From HGM11416 sp964532155 (GTDB taxonomy: Bacteria > Bacillota > Clostridia > Christensenellales > Borkfalkiaceae), in contig CAZHGN010000067.1 of assembly GCA_964532155.1 (NCBI GenBank), positions 1-5,076 of the forward strand: DNA of 5,076 bases, read 5' to 3'. The translations under genes were made by a program, and so were the position numbers. Below, piece by piece: positions 1-4,401 of the stretch. Positions within the stretch are counted from its first letter, which is position 1; each line of letters opens with the position of its first letter. Below the pieces are notes generated by a model, which was not told where the DNA came from, made no database searches, and saw only the letters and a program-made list of their open reading frames with translations.

Positions 1-82
1 AATGGGGATTTGAACCCCAGATACGCTTATGACGTATACACGATTTCCAATCGTGCGCCTTCGACCACTCAGCCATTCCTCC
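1..82 (-). tRNA. tRNA-Ser(GGA), 3' end cut by window edge
   Basis: Read on the minus strand, the sequence starts with acceptor strand GGAGGAA (82 to 76), then U8 and a D arm containing GGCTGAGTGG. The anticodon arm is ACGAT-TTGGAAA-ATCGT, giving anticodon GGA, which reads UCC/UCU serine codons. A long variable arm follows (ATACG / CGTAT stem), the class II hallmark of Ser, Leu and bacterial Tyr tRNAs. The T arm is TGGGG-TTCAAAT-CCCCA. Only the first two bases (TT) of the 3' acceptor strand are inside the window. The missing part should be CCTCC, the discriminator and any encoded CCA. Serine identity rests on the anticodon plus the long variable arm. Confidence 0.95.
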
Positions 83-118
83 GTGCTCGTCGAATATTTT
101 ATTTTTGCAAGCCTTATT

Positions 119-148
119 ATTATATATGATTTTGTCGGTAAATGTCAA
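119..148 (-). promoter_or_regulatory. sigma-A promoter of tRNA-Ser
   Basis: On the minus strand there is TTGACA (148 to 143), an 18-bp spacer, and TATAAT (124 to 119). Both hexamers are perfect. Transcription would start near 112, leaving about 30 nt of 5' leader for RNase P to remove. A 12-bp perfect palindrome, TTAATCGATTAA (156-167), lies just upstream of the -35. It may be chance or an operator. Confidence 0.85.
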
Positions 149-248
149 ACGATTTTTAATCGATTAAGAATTTTTGCTTGATTATCTTTTATTCGTCACG
201 TTTGGAGTAGTTCGGCACTCTTTTCCACGTTTAACGCGCAAGGCGCGT

Positions 249-292
249 AAAAATAAAAAAGTTGGGCTATACGTTATTTAATGCATGTATGG
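249..292 (+). repeat. Dispersed intergenic repeat, copy A
   Basis: Layout is an A-rich head, then TTGGGCTATACGTTATTTAA, then a tail ending TATGGC. It aligns without gaps over 44 bp with the copy at 4402-4445, about 4 kb away. Ten of the 13 core positions match GGGCTATAGGTCG. Confidence 0.75.
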
Positions 293-297
293 CTCAC

Positions 298-341
298 AAA
301 AATAAAAAAGTTGGGCTATACGTTATTTAACGCATGTTTGG
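298..341 (+). repeat. Dispersed intergenic repeat, copy B
   Basis: Near-identical to copy A, exactly 49 bp downstream, so it arose by tandem duplication of the same element. It has the same A-rich head and GGGCTATACGTTATTTAA core. Confidence 0.75.
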
Positions 342-373
342 CGCGTAAAAGCAAAAAATAATGGAAAATATTA

Positions 374-411
374 GCCGAAATATTCAATAATCGACCTATA
401 GCACCGTTTTT
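374..411 (-). repeat. Dispersed intergenic repeat, copy C (inverted)
   Basis: On the minus strand: an A-run (411 to 407), then GTGCTATAGGTCGATTATTG, then a tail AATATTTCGGC. The core matches GGGCTATAGGTCG at 12 of 13 positions. It lies tail to tail with copy B. Confidence 0.7.
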
Positions 412-512
412 GCGCGGACTGACATATAATTTTTATGCCTTTGCCGCAAGTAGCGTTTTAATTTCTAAGTAAAGTCGCATCCGAAAAAATGCAGCGTTGT
501 GCTTAAAAAAAC

Positions 513-583
513 ATCCACTTTCGCATTCAAAAAAGTCGCTTTTATATATCCACTTTCGCATTCAAAAAAAGTCGCTTTTATAT
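513..583. repeat. 35/36-bp direct tandem repeat
   Basis: Two adjacent units, 513-547 and 548-583, identical except for one extra A in the A-run of the second. Each contains ATCCACTTTCGCATTC, an A-run, then GTCGCTTTTATAT. The second unit ends 5 bp from the exonuclease stop codon, so both would lie in its 3' UTR. In that transcript AAAAG-CGA-CTTTT could form a weak hairpin followed by T residues in each unit, a possible but poor terminator. Confidence 0.9.
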
Positions 584-588
584 ATTTT

Positions 589-1185
589 TTATAAATACGT
601 TTCCAAACGCTTTTTCAGTTCTAAGTCTTTCTCTTCGGCGGCGCAAAGTGCTAAATAAGTTTGCGTAACGTCGAAGCGCGCGTCGTGACTTTGTGCGCCG
701 TTGCCGAAAAGCTCGACGGCTTTTTTCGTTACGTCGTAATCGTATATTTCGAAAAAATTGGCAAGCTCGGTGAGTTTGGGGTACTTGTAAGCGCCTACCT
801 TGCCTTTGGCGGGGAGGGCGACAATGCTTTTAAATTCTTTCATCGTGTCGAATTTTTCCGCGTAATGAAAAATACGCGATTCGTATCCGAATTCCGCGCT
901 CATAAATGAAAAATCGAATGCGAAATTGTGCGCTACGGTAAGCGACGCGGCGCGGAAATCGTCGTCGATCTCTTCGAGACGCTCCGAAAATGTTTGACCG
1001 CCGGAAAGAGTTGCGAGTTTTTCAACCGAAAAACCGTGCACCGCTTGCGCGGAGGGCTCGACGTACGGGGCATAAAAAAAGAAATTTTTGCCTTGAACGC
1101 TTGCTTTGTCGCGCATTATATAAGACAATTGAATTATTCTGCCCGGTTTTAGCCCGGTAGTCTCGGTATCGAATACGATTATCAT
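589..1185 (-). CDS. DnaQ-like DEDDh 3'-5' exonuclease
   Basis: A 198-residue stand-alone exonuclease of the DnaQ/RNase T superfamily. Its role would be metal-dependent 3'-5' hydrolysis of DNA or RNA ends in the cytoplasm. All three motifs are visible: ExoI VFDTETTG near the N-terminus with D6 and E8; ExoII AHNFAFD with D91; ExoIII HDARFD with H167 and D172, the H-x4-D spacing of the DEDDh group. H50 in the sequence AVHGFS also fits the family pattern seen in polymerase III epsilon/PolC exonuclease domains. Nothing polymerase-like is attached, so it is not PolC. The ATG at 1185 is supported by AAAGGA about 8 nt upstream. No clear promoter is visible; a weak TTGCAT-18-TTAAAT lies upstream on this strand. 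It stands alone between divergent and repeat-filled DNA. Fold assignment is firm. Substrate and pathway (proofreading, repair or RNA processing) are open. Confidence 0.93.
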   Translation of the reverse strand: MIIVFDTETTGLKPGRIIQLSYIMRDKASVQGKNFFFYAPYVEPSAQAVHGFSVEKLATLSGGQTFSERLEEIDDDFRAASLTVAHNFAFDFSFMSAEFGYESRIFHYAEKFDTMKEFKSIVALPAKGKVGAYKYPKLTELANFFEIYDYDVTKKAVELFGNGAQSHDARFDVTQTYLALCAAEEKDLELKKRLETYL

Positions 1186-1222
1186 TTTTTTAATCCTTTT
1201 TTGATATTAGCGCTTGTTTTCT

Positions 1223-1251
1223 TTGATTTAACCGAAAAAATAATGTATAAT
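1223..1251 (+). promoter_or_regulatory. sigma-A promoter for candidate RNA or long leader
   Basis: TTGATT (1223-1228), a 17-bp spacer, and a perfect TATAAT (1246-1251). The predicted start is about 1258. The next protein start is at 1646, so the transcript begins with nearly 390 nt of non-coding sequence. Confidence 0.65.
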
Positions 1252-1257
1252 GCAAGC

Positions 1258-1590
1258 ATAAACGATGTTTTTTCGTTATTTGCGGCGGTACAAGATGAAA
1301 TATTACCGCTATAAGCGCAATAAGATTTAGTCGGTTTTTGACGTAAAACCTGCGATATTCATTTGGTTTTACTATAAATCGTTTAGCGCTTAACGACTAA
1401 AAGTTCGTTGTTCTAAGTGATTAAAAACCGCGTAAAAATTAGGTTTGAGCGCGAAAGCAAGTTAAAAACGCAACGAAATAATTATACCATAAGACTCATA
1501 AATTATCAAGCATAAGTCGGCTCATAGCTTTGTTAACCGCCTTAAATCTGTGTTTTATGAGCAATTATTTTTTCGAATAATTTGCTTTTT
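1258..1590 (+). ncRNA. Candidate structured RNA or attenuating leader
   Basis: Between a good promoter and a terminator-like hairpin lie several perfect helices. One is a long hairpin, TTGCG+GCGGTA (1280-1290) with TACCGC (1304-1309) and, after a 6-nt bulge, CGCAA (1316-1320). Another is TTTAGTCG (1326-1333) with CGACTAAA (1394-1401), which encloses GTAAAACC (1343-1350) with GGTTTTAC (1365-1372). Further pairs are TTCGTTG (1404-1410) with CAACGAA (1471-1477), and CTCATAAA (1495-1502) with TTTATGAG (1554-1561). They are nested or sequential, so they can coexist. I do not recognise tmRNA, SRP RNA, RNase P RNA or a known riboswitch. Single 7-8-bp helices arise by chance in AT-rich DNA, so the call rests on their number and the flanking signals. 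Confidence 0.4.
1561..1590 (+). terminator. Terminator-like hairpin upstream of the acidic gene
   Basis: GCAATTATT (1561-1569) pairs with AATAATTTGC (1576-1585) around TTTTCG, with one bulged T. TTTTT (1586-1590) follows. The stem is AT-rich, so termination may be partial. That suits either an RNA 3' end with read-through or an attenuator 56 nt before the next start codon. Confidence 0.5.
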
Positions 1591-1645
1591 AGCTAAAGTC
1601 TTTGCAAAATGCGCTTCTGCGGCGCAACTACTTATGAGGTGAGAC

Positions 1646-2206
1646 ATGAAAATTCTGTTCGATATCGACCAATTGCCGAGTACGAGTTCGACGTATAAGT
1701 CGAAAGAAGAAAGGTTTGCGGAATTAGAAAAAAGAATATGCGAAATTGACGAAAAAATCGCAAAAGTTCTTGCTCTAAAGGGCGATGATAAAGCTCTTTT
1801 TGCCACGCCGTCCGACGATAAAACGCCCGAAAAAGGTGAAGCGGTTGCCGATATAGCTGCGGAAAACGTAGACGAAAAGGCAACGTGCGGTAGCGATACC
1901 GATAAGGCATGTGAAAAGTGCGCTGACGCGAGCGATTCCGAGCGTTCGCGCGTTGTCACGCCTAAAACGCGAGCCGAGCGCATCGCCGAGCTTGAATGCA
2001 AACTTGCCGCCGTTGACGAAAAGTTTGATAGACTTGCCGCAAGTTTAGGCGTTGAGGTATGCGATGCTAAGCCCGATGACGAGAGTTCTGCCATAACCGA
2101 AGATGCGACCGACGAACCGATTGAAGCGGTAACCACGGAAGCAACCGCCGCCATGTCCGAAGAGGAGCTGTTGACGCCGGCGACGAAAACAGAAGAGTCT
2201 AAATAA
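1646..2206 (+). CDS. Acidic protein with duplicated coiled-coil module, function unknown
   Basis: A 186-residue, probably cytoplasmic, highly acidic protein that I do not recognise. The start is supported by GAGGTGAG (1636-1643) just before ATG. After a hydrophobic N-terminal patch (MKILFDIDQL) it has two similar heptad-like helices: residues 22-46 (ERFAELEKR...DEK...) and 111-135 (ERIAELECK...DEK...). Aligned without gaps, they share about eleven of 25 positions. Between and after them are Asp/Glu/Thr/Ala-rich, probably disordered segments. Cysteines are scattered, with one C-x2-C at 89-92; no metal site is evident. There is no signal peptide or membrane helix. It appears monocistronic, preceded by a long leader and followed by terminators. 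A 199-codon open frame lies antisense to it (1555-2154) but has a Ser/Ala-rich translation with no family features and no visible ribosome binding site. That the plus-strand gene is real is likely; a scaffold or adaptor role is only a guess. Confidence 0.7.
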   Translation: MKILFDIDQLPSTSSTYKSKEERFAELEKRICEIDEKIAKVLALKGDDKALFATPSDDKTPEKGEAVADIAAENVDEKATCGSDTDKACEKCADASDSERSRVVTPKTRAERIAELECKLAAVDEKFDRLAASLGVEVCDAKPDDESSAITEDATDEPIEAVTTEATAAMSEEELLTPATKTEESK

Positions 2207-2210
2207 GTTG

Positions 2211-2229
2211 AGAGACGGCTGTCTTTTTT
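2211..2229 (+). terminator. Weak proximal terminator of the acidic gene
   Basis: AGAGAC (2211-2216) pairs with GTCTTT (2221-2226) around GGCT, including one G-U pair, and the T-run extends to 2229. It starts 5 nt after the stop codon. The stem is short, so leakage is likely, which fits the stronger terminator further on. Confidence 0.4.
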
Positions 2230-2320
2230 GAATTATACCGTTAAAAGAGAGGTTGTTTAACCGCGTTGCAATTATCGCGGTTTCAATCCTTTTGGCATAT
2301 TAGCGGCTTTAATCATTTGG

Positions 2321-2354
2321 CGTTCGAACCGTAATAAGGTTCGGGCGTTTTTCT
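2321..2354 (+). terminator. Intrinsic terminator
   Basis: CGTTCGAACC (2321-2330) pairs with GGTTCGGGCG (2338-2347) over 10 bp (two G-U pairs) around GTAATAA. TTTTT and CT follow. There is no T-run on the other strand, so it works only rightward. It insulates the polymerase operon from upstream transcription. Confidence 0.85.
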
Positions 2355-2366
2355 ATACAAAAAAAT

Positions 2367-2407
2367 CGCTAAAAATGCCGATAATCGACTTATAGCCCTA
2401 TTTTTTT
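2367..2407 (-). repeat. Dispersed intergenic repeat, copy D (inverted)
   Basis: On the minus strand: an A-run (2407 to 2401), then TAGGGCTATAAGTCGATTAT, then CGGCATTTTTAGCG. The core matches GGGCTATAGGTCG at 12 of 13 positions. GTCGATTAT is shared with copy C. It sits just past the terminator at 2321-2354. Confidence 0.7.
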
Positions 2408-2482
2408 ATATATTTTCGCTGTTTTTGTCATATGTTTGTCTCGGCTTTCGCCAAGCTTTGCCGTCGAAACAAAGCCTAAGTC

Positions 2483-2552
2483 GCGTTGCTTTTTATGCGT
2501 TACTTTTTATGCGTTTTTTTTAATACGTTATTATTTATGCGTTGCTTTTTAA
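2483..2552. repeat. Five tandem 14-bp units upstream of the SOS promoter
   Basis: Units at 2483, 2497, 2511, 2525 and 2539, consensus GCGTTRCTTTTTAT. Units 1 and 2 differ by one base and unit 5 differs from unit 1 only in its last base. Units 3 and 4 are degenerate. The array ends 20 bp before the -35 hexamer. T-rich on this strand, it could act as an UP-like or curved element, or be a slippage product. Confidence 0.85.
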
Positions 2553-2572
2553 AAACAAAAGTGCGCGAATAC

Positions 2573-2601
2573 TTGACGAACATATGTTTGTATGTTAAAA
2601 T
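2573..2601 (+). promoter_or_regulatory. sigma-A promoter of the polymerase operon
   Basis: TTGACG (2573-2578), a 17-bp spacer, and TAAAAT (2596-2601). Five of six bases match consensus in each hexamer. The predicted start is near 2608, giving a leader of about 30 nt. The LexA box covers the end of the -35 and much of the spacer, so repressor and RNA polymerase binding should exclude each other. Confidence 0.85.
2577..2590. promoter_or_regulatory. LexA (DinR) SOS box
   Basis: CGAACATATGTTTG matches the Bacillus subtilis consensus CGAACRNRYGTTYC at 13 of 14 positions; only the last base differs. Its position inside the promoter makes it a repressor site, so the operon should be induced by DNA damage. 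Confidence 0.88.
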
Positions 2602-2626
2602 AGAATTATTAAACGGCGAGGGATTA

Positions 2627-2671
2627 ATGCGAAGATTATGGATGCGGAAAACAGAGTTTACGTTTGCATAG
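2627..2671 (+). CDS. Possible 14-codon uORF overlapping the polymerase start
   Basis: ATG at 2627 opens MRRLWMRKTEFTFA and stops at 2669-2671, 34 nt into the polymerase gene in another frame. GAGG (2618-2621) is 5 nt upstream, the best Shine-Dalgarno placement in this leader. It could lower polymerase translation or feed ribosomes to it. It may equally be chance; the peptide itself shows no family features. Confidence 0.3.
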   Translation: MRRLWMRKTEFTFA

Positions 2672-3969
2672 ACTTAAAATCTTTTTATGCGTCCGTCGAG
2701 GCGGTAGAGCGGGGAATGGATCCGCTCACGCAAAATCTTGTCGTTGCCGATCCGTCGCGAGGGCGGGGCGCGATTTGCCTTGCGATTACCCCCGCGCTTA
2801 AGAGGCTTGGCGTAAAAAATCGTTGTAGGCTCTTTGAAATTCCGAGCGGGATCGAATACGTAACCGCATTACCGCGGATGAAAAAATATATGCAATATTC
2901 GGCGAGGATTTATTCGGTCTATTTGCAATACGTTTCCGCTGAGGATATGCACGTTTACTCCATCGACGAGTGCTTTATTGACGCCACGAATTATCTAAAA
3001 CTTTACGGCGTGACGGCTCGGCAATTTGCCTATGACCTCAGAAACGCCGTGTTCGAGCAGACGGGGATCACCGCGACTTGCGGAATAGGCACTAATTTAT
3101 TTCTTGCGAAAGTTGCTTTAGATATAGAAGCTAAGCATTCGAGCGACGGCGTCGGGTATCTCGATCGGCTGGAATACCGCCGCAAGATTTGGCGCCATCG
3201 ACCGATAACGGACGTGTGGAACGTCGGGCGCGGAATTGCCGCGCGGCTTGCTAAGTACGGCATTTACGATATGCGCGGAGTCGCTTGCTGCGACGAAAAT
3301 ATTTTATATAAAGAATTCGGCGCGAACGCCGAGTTTTTAATCGATCACGCGCACGGCGTGGAGCCATGCACCATTGCCGACATACGCGCCTACAAGCGCA
3401 AAAGCCGTTCGCTTTCGACCGGGCAGGTGCTTTTTTCGGACTATACTTATGACGACGCGCTAACCGTAGTTAAGGAAATGGCGGACTTTTTGTCGCAAGA
3501 GCTTGCCGAAAAAGGTCTGGTGACTAACGGAGTTTATCTTTCGGTGGGGTATTCAAAAGCCGAGCCGAGCGAGCAAGGCGCTAAACGTTCAAGGCGGGGC
3601 GGCGGTTTGTACGGCGAGTCGGTAGGCGGCTCAAAAAAACTTTACGGCGGCTACACGCGCTCGTTCGAAGTGCTTAAAACCGCTTTTATCGAGCTTTTTT
3701 CGGCTATTACCGATAGAAATAAAAAAATTCGGCGGCTTAATCTCGGTACCGGCGATTTGCAACCGGGCGAGCGCGAATCGTACGATTTGTTCACCGACGC
3801 AAAAAAACGCAAAAAAGAAAACGAAGCCATCGATACGGTTGTTAAAATCAAGCAAAAGTTCGGCAAAACGGCGATTTTTCGCGGTGTAGATCTAAAACCG
3901 GAAGCGACGGCGCTCGAGCGCAGTAAACTCATAGGAGGGCATAACGGCGGTGAGGAAGAAGATGGCTAA
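2638..3969 (+). CDS. Y-family translesion DNA polymerase (UvrX/UmuC-like)
   Basis: A 443-residue Y-family DNA polymerase that should copy past damaged template bases during the SOS response. The palm spans roughly residues 7-165, with catalytic D12 in CIDLKSFYASVE and the pair D110-E111 in YSIDECF. Y17 is in the steric-gate position. The thumb helix-hairpin-helix lies around 190-240 (TDVWNVGRGIAARLAKYGIY) and the little finger around 258-430, interrupted by a Gly/Ser/Arg-rich loop (about 312-336). The C-terminal RSKLIGGHNGG resembles the RNKQIGGH ending of the Gram-positive UvrX/YqjW-like branch rather than short DinB/Pol IV. No canonical beta-clamp motif is obvious. The ATG at 2638 keeps the whole palm, but its ribosome binding site is poor: GAGGGA (2618-2623) sits 14 nt away and better serves an out-of-frame ATG at 2627. 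It overlaps the next gene by 8 nt, and transcription is under a LexA box. Family assignment is very firm. Confidence 0.96.
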   Translation: MDAENRVYVCIDLKSFYASVEAVERGMDPLTQNLVVADPSRGRGAICLAITPALKRLGVKNRCRLFEIPSGIEYVTALPRMKKYMQYSARIYSVYLQYVSAEDMHVYSIDECFIDATNYLKLYGVTARQFAYDLRNAVFEQTGITATCGIGTNLFLAKVALDIEAKHSSDGVGYLDRLEYRRKIWRHRPITDVWNVGRGIAARLAKYGIYDMRGVACCDENILYKEFGANAEFLIDHAHGVEPCTIADIRAYKRKSRSLSTGQVLFSDYTYDDALTVVKEMADFLSQELAEKGLVTNGVYLSVGYSKAEPSEQGAKRSRRGGGLYGESVGGSKKLYGGYTRSFEVLKTAFIELFSAITDRNKKIRRLNLGTGDLQPGERESYDLFTDAKKRKKENEAIDTVVKIKQKFGKTAIFRGVDLKPEATALERSKLIGGHNGGEEEDG

Positions 3970-4135
3970 AGAGGAACGCGCGCGGCAGTTTTTGCCGTTT
4001 GCATCTTTGCGCGGGTACGAAGAAATGCTAAAAGCGGTCGAGAACGCGCAAAACCGTGAACCGTACGAAGACGTGGAAACCGAGTTCGACGATTACTTTA
4101 TTTGTATCGAGGACGACGATTTCGGCGATTTTTAG
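3962..4135 (+). CDS. Short YolD-like protein, polymerase partner
   Basis: A 57-residue protein co-encoded with the polymerase. Near its start is RARQFLPFASLRGYEEML, which matches the R-A-x-Q-F-x-P-F-A-x-L-x-G motif of Clostridial YolD-like proteins. The remainder is strongly acidic and ends DDDFGDF. Bacillus YolD/YqjX are about 100-110 residues and sit beside the UvrX/YqjW polymerases, so this is a reduced form holding just the motif and an acidic tail. A UmuD-like accessory role has been suggested for this family but is not shown by the sequence. I chose ATG 3962 because GAGG (3952-3955) lies 6 nt upstream; GTG 3950 in the same frame would add four residues. It overlaps the polymerase stop (3967-3969) by 8 nt, so translation is probably coupled. 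No convincing terminator follows; an AAAACGCGTTTT palindrome (4162-4173) is the best candidate. Confidence 0.82.
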   Translation: MAKEERARQFLPFASLRGYEEMLKAVENAQNREPYEDVETEFDDYFICIEDDDFGDF

Positions 4136-4201
4136 CAGAATTGTTCCGCATTAAAGGTGTTAAAACGCGTTTTTAAAATATACTTAATTATAAACTAAAA
4201 T

Positions 4202-4214
4202 TGTACGGCGTACA
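4202..4214. promoter_or_regulatory. Inverted repeat, possible operator
   Basis: TGTAC-GGC-GTACA, a perfect 5-bp inverted repeat with a 3-bp centre, ending 2 bp before the -35 hexamer. The position suits an activator or a repressor. No regulator gene is visible nearby. Confidence 0.4.
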
Positions 4215-4216
4215 TG

Positions 4217-4245
4217 TTGACTTGGGGTGTATTTTATGTTACAAT
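4217..4245 (+). promoter_or_regulatory. Strong extended -10 sigma-A promoter
   Basis: TTGACT (4217-4222), a 17-bp spacer, and TACAAT (4240-4245), with TG at 4237-4238 forming an extended -10. A perfect TATAAT at 4245-4250 overlaps but has a 22-bp spacing. Transcription would start near 4252, about 300 nt before the phosphatase ATG. Confidence 0.8.
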
Positions 4246-4280
4246 ATAATATATAACCAAAAAAAGCCGCTTTATTGCGC

Positions 4281-4293
4281 TGCAAAATTTGCA
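4281..4293. promoter_or_regulatory. Palindrome just downstream of the promoter
   Basis: TGCAAAATTTGCA is TGCAAA-A-TTTGCA, a perfect 6-bp inverted repeat around one base. It lies about 30 bp after the predicted start, a possible roadblock operator. It is AT-rich, so chance is possible. Confidence 0.3.
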
Positions 4294-4401
4294 TGCTTAG
4301 CGTTATTAAAGCACTACCGAAAAGGCATTTGTTTTGCACTATTAAACAGGCGTTAAATCGGCAATACGGGGTGCCGTACTTTGCGCTATAAAATCGTTGC
4401 T

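Larger units (their letters stand above)
242..358 (+). repeat. 49-bp tandem repeat, two full units plus a partial third
   Basis: Units are 242-290 and 291-339, which differ at five of 49 positions. A third partial copy starts at 340 (GGCGCGTAAAA matches the start of unit 1) and decays by about 358. Each full unit carries one copy of the dispersed repeat core GGGCTATA. Confidence 0.9.
83..588. other. Gene-free intergenic region rich in repeats
   Basis: No convincing coding sequence on either strand. Apart from the tRNA promoter it holds a 49-bp tandem repeat (242-358), three copies of a dispersed repeat (249-292, 298-341, 374-411), a 35/36-bp tandem repeat (513-583), and a small perfect hairpin ACGCGC-AAG-GCGCGT near 233-247. 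It separates two minus-strand genes, the exonuclease and tRNA-Ser. I see no strong intrinsic terminator for the exonuclease, only weak AT-rich hairpins inside the 35-bp repeats. Confidence 0.8.
1191..1645 (+). other. Gene-free region between divergent genes
   Basis: This stretch lies between the minus-strand exonuclease and the plus-strand acidic protein gene. It holds the exonuclease ribosome binding site, a plus-strand promoter (1223-1251), a helix-rich stretch (about 1258-1560), a terminator-like hairpin (1561-1590), and the ribosome binding site GAGGTGAG (1636-1643) of the next gene. A weak alternative promoter TTGTTA-17-TTTTAT (1530-1558) could serve the acidic gene but would place the hairpin at the very 5' end of the message. 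I see no supportable gene here. Confidence 0.7.
2207..2637 (+). other. Intergenic region between acidic gene and polymerase operon
   Basis: From left to right: a weak hairpin with a T-run (2211-2229), a perfect 7-bp hairpin AACCGCG / CGCGGTT (2259-2282), a good terminator (2321-2354), inverted dispersed repeat copy D (2367-2407), a sequence with alternative GGCTTT/AAAGCC and GCTTTG/CAAAGC pairings (2443-2476), five 14-bp tandem units (2483-2552), and the LexA-controlled promoter (2573-2601). The only protein-coding candidate is the 14-codon uORF at 2627-2671. Confidence 0.8.

Noticed and set aside
425..430. TATAAT in the repeat region as a plus-strand promoter
   Set aside because: No -35-like hexamer lies 16-18 bp upstream, and the next gene to the right is on the opposite strand.
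242..583. Tandem repeats as a CRISPR array
   Set aside because: The units are contiguous without unique spacers, differ in length and sequence, and no cas gene is present.
661..1152. Plus-strand frames inside the exonuclease gene
   Set aside because: They are antisense to a gene with all DEDDh motifs and show no family features or ribosome binding sites.
1338..1378. TTGACG (1338-1343) and TATAAA (1373-1378) as a second promoter within the candidate RNA
   Set aside because: The 29-bp spacing is far too long for sigma-A.
1555..2154. 199-codon open frame on the minus strand opposite the acidic protein gene
   Set aside because: Its translation is Ser/Ala-rich low complexity with no family motif, and no ribosome binding site precedes its ATG. 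The plus-strand frame has a strong binding site and coherent coiled-coil repeats.
2486..2671. 61-codon plus-strand frame (MLFMRYFLC...) before the polymerase
   Set aside because: It is a reading of the 14-bp T-rich tandem repeats that runs through the promoter and LexA box. The array also explains its repeated LFMR. Only its last 14 codons, as a separate uORF, deserve mention.
3030..3932. Minus-strand frames inside the polymerase gene
   Set aside because: They are antisense shadows of a well-conserved polymerase sequence.
4162..4173. AAAACGCGTTTT as a firm terminator of the polymerase operon
   Set aside because: The stem is only A-T pairs around a CGCG centre, too weak to call; it is mentioned only as the best local candidate.
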